The notes under the pieces were generated by a model. That model saw only the letters and a program-made list of their open reading frames with translations, did not search any database and was not told where the DNA came from. A DNA stretch of 64,000 bases from Cricetomys ansorgei (Eukaryota; Chordata; Mammalia; Rodentia; Nesomyidae): contig JAMJFZ010002594.1 of NCBI GenBank assembly GCA_026225945.1, positions 862,501 through 926,500 on the forward strand, written 5' to 3'. Below are positions 58,231-64,000 of this stretch, one piece after another (positions within the stretch are counted from its first letter, which is position 1; each line of letters opens with the position of its first letter). Position numbers and translations under genes: made by a program.

Positions 58231-58720
58231 CGAACTCTAGTCTTGATCTTGCTTATTTGCCTTATGACTCTCAAAATAGTGGTATAGGGGAAAATCGTAC
58301 TATGGCAATTGGCTCAATTAGGTTGTGAATGGAGGATGCTTGGTTTATGTGTGACATCTGTTCAATATCATAATTATACTGTTGCTGCAAATTTGTCATG
58401 GGAACTTCCTCAATATTTCAAGATGGATGGGTCATCACAATTTGATGCTACTATGAGGGACCTAAGACTGGCCATTACACATGTCAATTCAACTCGTGTG
58501 GACTCGGGGTTGGATTAAAGATGCTACCATGTATCTCAAAGAATGGGCTAGTCTGGGAACTATGGGAATTATGATGATTGCTTCTGTATTAATATGCTTT
58601 TGGTGCTTTTGTAAAATGTATAGACAAAGACAGCGAGATAATGCCATGATTATTCCAGCATTTGCTGCCCTTAATGTGAGACATTCCCCTGCAGCCTGGT
58701 TAGCAACGCTTAAACAATAG
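58231..58720 (+). pseudogene. env: ERV envelope transmembrane-subunit remnant
   Basis: Two adjacent fragments in different frames. The first (about 58309-58518) has a Cys-containing TM-ectodomain pattern (GCEWRMLGLC) with N-glycosylation sites. The second (about 58509-58720) has a membrane anchor (about 58553-58615) and a basic-to-polar cytoplasmic tail ending at TAG. The surface subunit, fusion peptide and most of the ectodomain are absent, so there is no functional envelope. Confidence 0.7.
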
Positions 58721-59084
58721 GCTATCGTTAGGTCGATGGTTGGTATGTAATATCCAACCCTCCTTTTGATTGTTGAGCTGTATGTTGTCAGAACCAATGC
58801 GACAGAAGTTCATCTCCACCACATGTCTCCCTTTTAGACAATTTAGGGCATGTGGCCTTTGCACCTTGAGGACTTGCTTCCATTGCACCAAGAATAGGCA
58901 CATCCCTTATTCGACCCAAGGTTAGCCTTTGCACATCTCAGAGGTTCTCCTCATTGCACGAGATAAGGTAACCTGGGTATTTAGGACATGCTTAACTTCC
59001 TTGATCTTCACCTCCGTAGATGGAGGGGGTTGATCAGTGACTTAGCATGTTCCTTTGGCTTTAATTTAATATAAAAGGGGGAGA
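58721..59084 (+). other. ERV 3' noncoding region with polypurine tract
   Basis: No open frame of note. A 12-base polypurine tract, aaaagggggaga at 59073-59084, abuts the 3' LTR and would prime plus-strand synthesis. Confidence 0.85.
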
Positions 59085-59424
59085 TGTTGGGAGCCGAGTT
59101 GAAACGCCATTATAAGATGGCGCCGGTTTCCTGCTTCCAGGTTCTTCTTGCTCGCATTTGGAGTAATTGCTCACATTTGGAGTAAACAAGTTACAGCGCA
59201 GGCGCAGGGGAGCAGTCCTTGCCGCCTCCCTCCATGCTAATGAGGGTCTGGACGAGTATCCAATCATTGACGGTCACGTAGCCCTATGCTCTATATAAGC
59301 AGGGTGCTTTTTGCAATCAGGGTCTTCGTTAACAACACTTAATTGAATGGCTGTCCTCAATAAAGCGTGAACCAGAAGAATCCTGTGTGCGGCGTCTTCC
59401 TTGCAGGCGAGGCGGGCGACCACA
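59085..59424 (+). repeat. ERV 3' LTR (340 bp)
   Basis: Same length and, by eye, the same sequence as the 5' LTR, ending ACCACA. The right copy of the duplication, TGGGGG, follows at 59425-59430. Transcription starting here would run toward SSH1, whose start codon is 1,762 bases away. Confidence 0.96.
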
Positions 59425-60660
59425 TGGGGGTGGTGGGGTGGGAGGGGGTGGGAAGGGTTGGGGCGGGCTGTGTCACACTAGAAGGGACACTGGGGCAGGA
59501 AAGGCTCTGAGGAGGTGCTAAGGGTGGGACAGGAGCCTTTCCGTGGAAAGAGGAAATGAGAAGGGAGGCTTGGCTTGAGAGGGGCTCTGCTGTAGGATGA
59601 GGTAGCAAGGCCAGGCAGCAGAGCAAGGATTTTAGTGCCATGGACAGGATAGTGTGTGGGTGTGGGGACCAGAGGCAGTGGGTAGGCAGAGGTTAAACGG
59701 AGAGCAGGCCCCGCCAGGGAGTGGGGAGGAATGAGAAAATTCCAGACCCTCCTGTCTTCGGGTTTCTATTGCTGTGATGAAACACCACAACCATAAGCAA
59801 CTTGGGGAGAAAGGGGTTTATTTGATTTACACTTTCACATTGTTATCAGTCACTGAAGGAAGTCAGGACAGGAACTCAAGCAGGGCAGGGAGCCTGAGGC
59901 AGGAGCTGATGCAGAGGCCATGGAGGGGTGCTGCTTACTGGCTTGCTTCCATGGCTTGCTCAGCCTGCTTTCTTATAGAACCCAGGACCACAGCCCAGGG
60001 ATGGCCCCACCCACAATGGGCTGGGCCCTCCCCCATCAATCACTAATTAAGAAAACGCCCTACATGTTTGCAGAAGCTAGATCTTTGGAGTGCATTTTTC
60101 TCAGTCATCCCTTCTCTTGGGACGACTTTAGCTTATGTCAAGTTGACCTAGAATCACCTCTAAGCAAGGCTGTCTTCTCTGGGGTTCCCCAAACATTCAC
60201 ATTTGAGAACATAAAACAAGTCCCAAGGAAACCATACTCAGTGTCACTCACAGAGGCTTGGACACTGGGAAGAGTCAGCAGCCTGTGGCCGATGGTCGTC
60301 AGTGGCTGAGACGATGTTCCCTTCATCGGACCGCATCCTCTTTACCTGTCTGACACACTGGGACATTCAGGGTCATCTATCAGCCAAGCATAGCTCTGAG
60401 TCGAGGCCAGTCCTGCTGAGGGGTGTCTTCATCCAAAACCTACAGCACTTAACGCTGAAAAACTGTGGGCCACGTTCACGGGCAGAAAGGATACTCTGCC
60501 CTGTGTTATGGCATTCCGGATACGCAGAAGATACTTTGTGTCGACATGGCAGGTGCGCGATGGCTGTCTCTCTCCCGACAGTTAATCCAGCTCAGCAATC
60601 GGGCCTCACCTCGAGCACTGCCCCTTAGAGTCTTTCCTGACACCAGAAGGAATTTCATCA
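59425..60660. other. Intergenic region before the SSH1 CpG island
   Basis: G-rich unique sequence to about 59755, then the interspersed repeat at about 59755-60150, then sequence I cannot name. No gene is seen. Confidence 0.55.
59755..60150 (+). repeat. Rodent interspersed repeat, MaLR/LTR-like, well preserved
   Basis: gtttctattgctgtgatgaa, aagcaacttggggagaaagg, atgcagaggccatggagggg, acccacaatgggctgggccc and tatgtcaagttgac occur in the order of an abundant rodent repeat. Family name not certain. Confidence 0.65.
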
Positions 60661-61185
60661 TAGACTAGCTCAGCCCTGGCCGAGCCGGGGCTGGAATCCA
60701 GGGCCTTCGCCGGGCACCCGGCTACCGGGCTGCATCCCAGCTCCATGCAAACTACCTCTGCGAGCGGACTTTCGGTCCCGGAGGGCACGCCTAACCGGCT
60801 TCTGCACGCGCGAGGCCCCGCACTCGGCAGGGGCGGAGTGACTCTCCAGAAAGAATAAACGGAAATGCGTTTTCGCAAAGCGTGCGCTGCCCTGGCTCTG
60901 CAGGGCCTCCCGGGCCTCAGTTTCCCCACTCTGTGGGCGATCCCCGCAGCCGGCAGAGTCGAGGCCCGGGTTGGCAGGAGGCAACCCCTCGCGGGGGCGC
61001 GCGCGGGCGGACGTGAGCGCGCGGCGGGGCCCGGCCCAGGCCGGCTCCCGGCGCATGCGCGTCGCTGCCTGCGCGCTGCGGGCCGGGCGGACGCGGGGGC
61101 GGACGCGGGAGAGAGGGAGGGAGGGGCGGGCCCGGCGCGGCTGCCCGGCCGGCTGCTGGAGCCCCCGGGCCGGGCCCGCGCCGCG

Positions 61186-61254
61186 ATGGCCCTGGTGACC
61201 CTGCAGCGCTCTCCCACGCCCAGCGCCGCGTCGTCTTCCGCCAGCAACAGCGAG
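61186..61254 (+). CDS. SSH1: SSH1 first coding exon (Slingshot-1 phosphatase), partial gene
   Basis: Slingshot-1 is a dual-specificity protein phosphatase that dephosphorylates and reactivates cofilin and so controls actin-filament turnover. This exon encodes the first 23 residues, MALVTLQRSPTPSAASSSAS then NSE, from an ATG in good context (gccgcgatgg) to the donor gtgagc. It is the recognised Slingshot-1 N terminus; the rest, including the SSH-N and phosphatase domains, lies right of the window. Orientation and place beside DAO agree with the mammalian gene order. Confidence 0.93.
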
Positions 61255-61561
61255 GTGAGCCCGGCCGCGCCCTCCCGCGCCCTTGGGGCGCGAGCGTCCG
61301 CGTCCCGCCGACTGAGCATGCGCGGGGCCGGGGCCGGGGTCGCGGGGGATGCCCGGGCTCTGGCCGGCTGCGGGGCTCGGTCACCGAGTCGGGCCTGGGC
61401 GCCCGGGTCCCAGCCTGGCCGCCCGGGATGCGCTGCCCCTGCCGCCCCCTCCCCCCGCGGACCCAAGGCCTCGCGGGGAAGCTGGCGACCCAGCGCTGCC
61501 GGGGACGCCGAGCTCCGGCCGGCCCCGCAGGCCCAGGAAGTCGCCGGCCGGAATCCGGGCC

Positions 61562-61812
61562 CTGGCCCCGGGGGCTGTGCACCTCGGGGTTCGGCTCGGC
61601 ACCCCTGCCCCGGGGGCTGTTCGGGGTTCGGCTCGGCACCCCTGCCCCGGGGGCTGTGCACCTCGGGGCTCGGCTCGGCACCCCTGCCCCGGGGGCTGTT
61701 CGGGGCTCGGCTCGGCACCCCTGCCCCGGGGGCTGTGCTGTTCGGGGCTCGGCTCGGCACCCCTGCCCCGGGTGCTGTGCGCCTCGGGACTGGGCTCAGC
61801 ACCCCTGGCCCC
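61562..61812 (+). repeat. GC-rich minisatellite in SSH1 intron 1, about 5-6 copies
   Basis: Units of roughly 42-50 bp containing ggctcggcacccctgccccg and a ggggctgt run recur five to six times, alternating between a gcacctcgg and a ttcgg variant. CpG-rich and G-run-rich. Confidence 0.9.
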
Positions 61813-62328
61813 GGGTCTGCGTTTTGGTCTCGCCTTGCCGGGCCTGGCAGGCGCATTCTCGAGTGTCTGTGAGGTTAAGTCTCCAGGGCCCCTTCTGTCT
61901 GAGAGTCTTTGATGAGTTTTATCTCCAGGCAGAAGGTTCTGGTTGCCTCCTTCTTGTTCACAATTAGAGGCAGGGCAACTGAGACGCTAGATTGTAGTAG
62001 GGCCTCTCCTCCCGCACATCTCGGCTCCCCCGGAGCAGTTACAAAGTACTTTTAATCCCCTTTATCTCAGTTCTTCCTCCAAACTGCAGAAGCTCAGGGA
62101 AGAGCGGCTTCAGGGAGGGTGAGCAGGCCTTCGCAGCCTCTTTTCTTTCTCAAGACGAAAAAGCCTCACATGTAGCTCCGGCTGGCCTGGTACTACATGG
62201 ACCGAGCTGGTCTCGGACTTGGGACTGGCTGCCTGCCTCCGCCTCCCAGGCACTGGCGTTTTAGGAGAGCCCTCCACACCCTGCTCTCAGCCTGAATTTC
62301 TAACCAAGTTCCATATTGTTTGGGCTTT

Positions 62329-62476
62329 TTTTTTTTTGTTTTTGTTTTTATTTTATTTTGTTTGTTTATTTTTCCAGACAGGGTTTCTCTGTTGTTAACT
62401 CTGGCTGTCCTGGAACTCACTCTGTAGACCAGGCTGGCCTTGAACTCGCAGAGATCAGCCTGCACCACCTGGCTGG
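62329..62476 (-). repeat. B1 SINE, antisense
   Basis: Long T-rich tail, then cagacagggtttctctgttg, ctgtagaccaggctggcctt. Reverse B1. Confidence 0.85.
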
Positions 62477-62599
62477 TTTGGGTGACCTAACACCTGATCT
62501 CTTCCTGTTCCTGTCTTAGACAAATTTTTTAGGTTTTTAATCTTTTTTTTTTTTTTCAATTGAGAGAAGCATCTGACTTTTACATCTGTAATCTCGGCC

Positions 62600-62730
62600 A
62601 TGTGCCAGATGGGAGGTAGAGGCAGGTGGATATCAAGGCCAGCCTGGTCTACAGAGTGAGTTCCAGGACAGCCAGAGTTACAACAGAGAAACCCTGTCTC
62701 GAAAAAAACAAAAGAAAGAAAGAAAGACAG
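62600..62730 (+). repeat. B1 SINE
   Basis: gaggtagaggcaggtggata, ccagcctggtctacagagtg, tacaacagagaaaccctgtc, then an A-rich tail. Confidence 0.88.
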
Positions 62731-64000
62731 AAAAAAAAAATAAAAGAAAAGGTTCAGAAAGAAGACCCCGACATTGTCTCCAACATTGGCACAAACATAC
62801 ACACACATGTGCATGCACACACATGTGCACACACATACACACAAGCACTCAAACACACACAACAAAACCAAACCCCCTAAAGTCCTGTCCACCTTTTCTT
62901 TAGCTTTGGTAAATCTGTCAGACTTGTCTCCACGATAGCACAGGCTGGGGTGTTCCTGGAAGGGCCGTGTTGCCTTCCAGATATGCTCAGGCAAGAAGTG
63001 AGGCCCAGAGGAGCTAACAGGTGCGCCTGAGGTGCGGGACCTGGTCCGGATTGGCTGTGCCTCCCCCCCACTTGGCTGCCTCTCCAAGTCATCTCATTGC
63101 AGACGCCTGGATTACTTCTTAAGGATGGTCTTTGCTGTCCCGGCTTCTCTGGCATTCCTGACCTTATATCACCTTTCAGTGGAGAGCCTCAGAGGGTGGC
63201 CAAAAAATAAATATAACAACCCCCTCCGCCACCCATCACTTAGCAGAGTGCAACTTCTCTTATGAGTCAGGGACCCAGTGGTTTCCTGACAGGCTAGCTG
63301 GGAAGCCTGGGAAACCCAGGGAGATCACAGCCCTTGGCTCTACGACAATCCTCTAATTTTACCCCCTCCCATTCTCTCTCTCTTCTTTTTTTTTTTTTTT
63401 TGATATTTAATTATCTCATGCTTGTCCTTTTCCCGGTAACCTTATCTGAACCCTTTTATGGAACAAGGGCAGCCGAGAAATAGATACATGAGCCTTTCTC
63501 GGGTGTATAGAAAGTAACATTGTTGTTTTTAACAGATGTGCAAGGTCCATCTCTTTTCGTGGGCCTAGGCAGGTGTCCAGGTACTTTGGGCTGGACTGGG
63601 GCTTCTCAGCCTCGCTGCTGACACGGACACTCGGGGCCAGAATCTTCTCTATTAGCGCCCTGTGTCTCACCTACTAGAAGCCAATAGTAACTTCCAAAAA
63701 CCGCCCCGTGTCCCTCGTTGAAGGGATGCTGACATGTGTTGATTGCTGCTGACTTGCTTCCCTTTTGACCCTGTGGTGTGTGGAGCTTCCGGAGTTTCTC
63801 TTCTCCCTTGGAGCCCCGGAACAAACACGGTCCGTCCCCAGGGTGTGTCTCTGTAAAGTTTTACCCCGAATCTTCCTACACGGCAGGACTGGAGGGCCTT
63901 GTGGTGTACTCGTTCCTGATTGAAGTTGCCAGCTCCTGATTAATAGCCCTTGACTCCTGGTTTCCTTCCTACCTTAGCTCTGCACCCTTTCATTCTCTGT

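Larger units (their letters stand above)
54353..59424 (+). mobile_element. IAP-like (ERV2/class II) endogenous retrovirus, 5,072 bp, defective
   Basis: A complete proviral insertion: a 340-bp LTR, primer-binding site matching the tRNA-Phe type used by IAP elements, gag, a shifted pro/pol frame, integrase and envelope remnants, a purine tract and a second LTR. The two LTRs look identical base for base and are bounded by a 6-bp duplication. Gag resembles betaretroviruses and IAPs: an N-terminal hydrophobic segment, capsid major homology region and two zinc knuckles. Most of pol and env is missing, so it cannot have copied itself; it must have moved in trans. It lies in sense with SSH1 and antisense to DAO. 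Confidence 0.96.
60680..61840 (+). promoter_or_regulatory. SSH1: SSH1 CpG-island promoter
   Basis: GC-rich and CpG-dense sequence surrounds the SSH1 start codon, with no TATA box at a fitting distance and a GC-box-like ggggcggg at about 61122. This is the usual layout of a TATA-less, broadly expressed promoter. The exact start of transcription is not visible. Confidence 0.8.
61255..64000 (+). other. SSH1 intron 1 (partial)
   Basis: Starts inside the CpG island, then the GC-rich minisatellite (61562-61812), an antisense B1-like fragment at about 62145-62275, an antisense B1 at 62329-62476 and a plus-strand B1 at 62600-62730. No further exon is seen before the window ends. Confidence 0.7.

Noticed and set aside
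60606..61872. Open frames of 416 (minus) and 335 (plus) codons around the SSH1 promoter
   Set aside because: GC-rich CpG-island sequence has few stop codons; the true exon is 61186-61254 and a minisatellite supplies the remainder.

Overview
This is nuclear DNA of a muroid rodent (Muridae or Cricetidae). The evidence is dense B1, B2 and ID SINEs, MaLR-like LTR fragments, many simple repeats, and three GT-AG spliced vertebrate genes in the order SVOP(+) - DAO(-) - SSH1(+). That order and orientation matches the mammalian SVOP/DAO/SSH1 neighbourhood (human 12q24.11) from general knowledge. The species cannot be fixed from the sequence alone.

Region 1 (about 0.6-28.6 kb): the last 13 coding exons of SVOP, a 12-TM synaptic-vesicle transporter-like protein. 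All exons have consensus splice sites, phases add up, and they encode 454 residues to a normal stop. The first roughly 94 residues lie left of the window. Introns hold SINEs, a 42-bp minisatellite, a polypyrimidine tract and a GA-rich tandem array.

Region 2 (28.6-31.0 kb): a tail-to-tail intergenic gap between SVOP and DAO, holding the SVOP 3' UTR.

Region 3 (31.0-44.6 kb, minus strand): the ten coding exons of D-amino-acid oxidase. Splice sites, FAD-binding fold, active-site residues and the C-terminal SHL peroxisomal signal are all present. However, coding exon 2 lacks one base in a C run at 44442-44444, which shifts the frame and gives a stop early in exon 3. This is a recent null allele, a fixed loss or a sequencing error.

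Region 4 (44.6-61.1 kb): the head-to-head gap between DAO and SSH1. It carries a 1.3-kb 19/20-bp minisatellite (51.6-52.9 kb) and a 5,072-bp IAP-like endogenous retrovirus (54353-59424). The two 340-bp LTRs appear identical and are flanked by a perfect 6-bp duplication (TGGGGG), so the insertion is very young. It has an open gag, a recombined pro/pol reading frame, and fragments of integrase and envelope TM. About 400 bp in its middle end in a polyadenylation signal plus an 18-A tract abutting the integrase fragment. I infer that this may be a captured transcript end, and this is the most unusual structure in the window.

Region 5 (60.7-64.0 kb): a CpG-rich promoter and the first coding exon of SSH1 (cofilin phosphatase Slingshot-1), followed by intron 1 with a GC-rich minisatellite. 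The rest of SSH1 lies right of the window.
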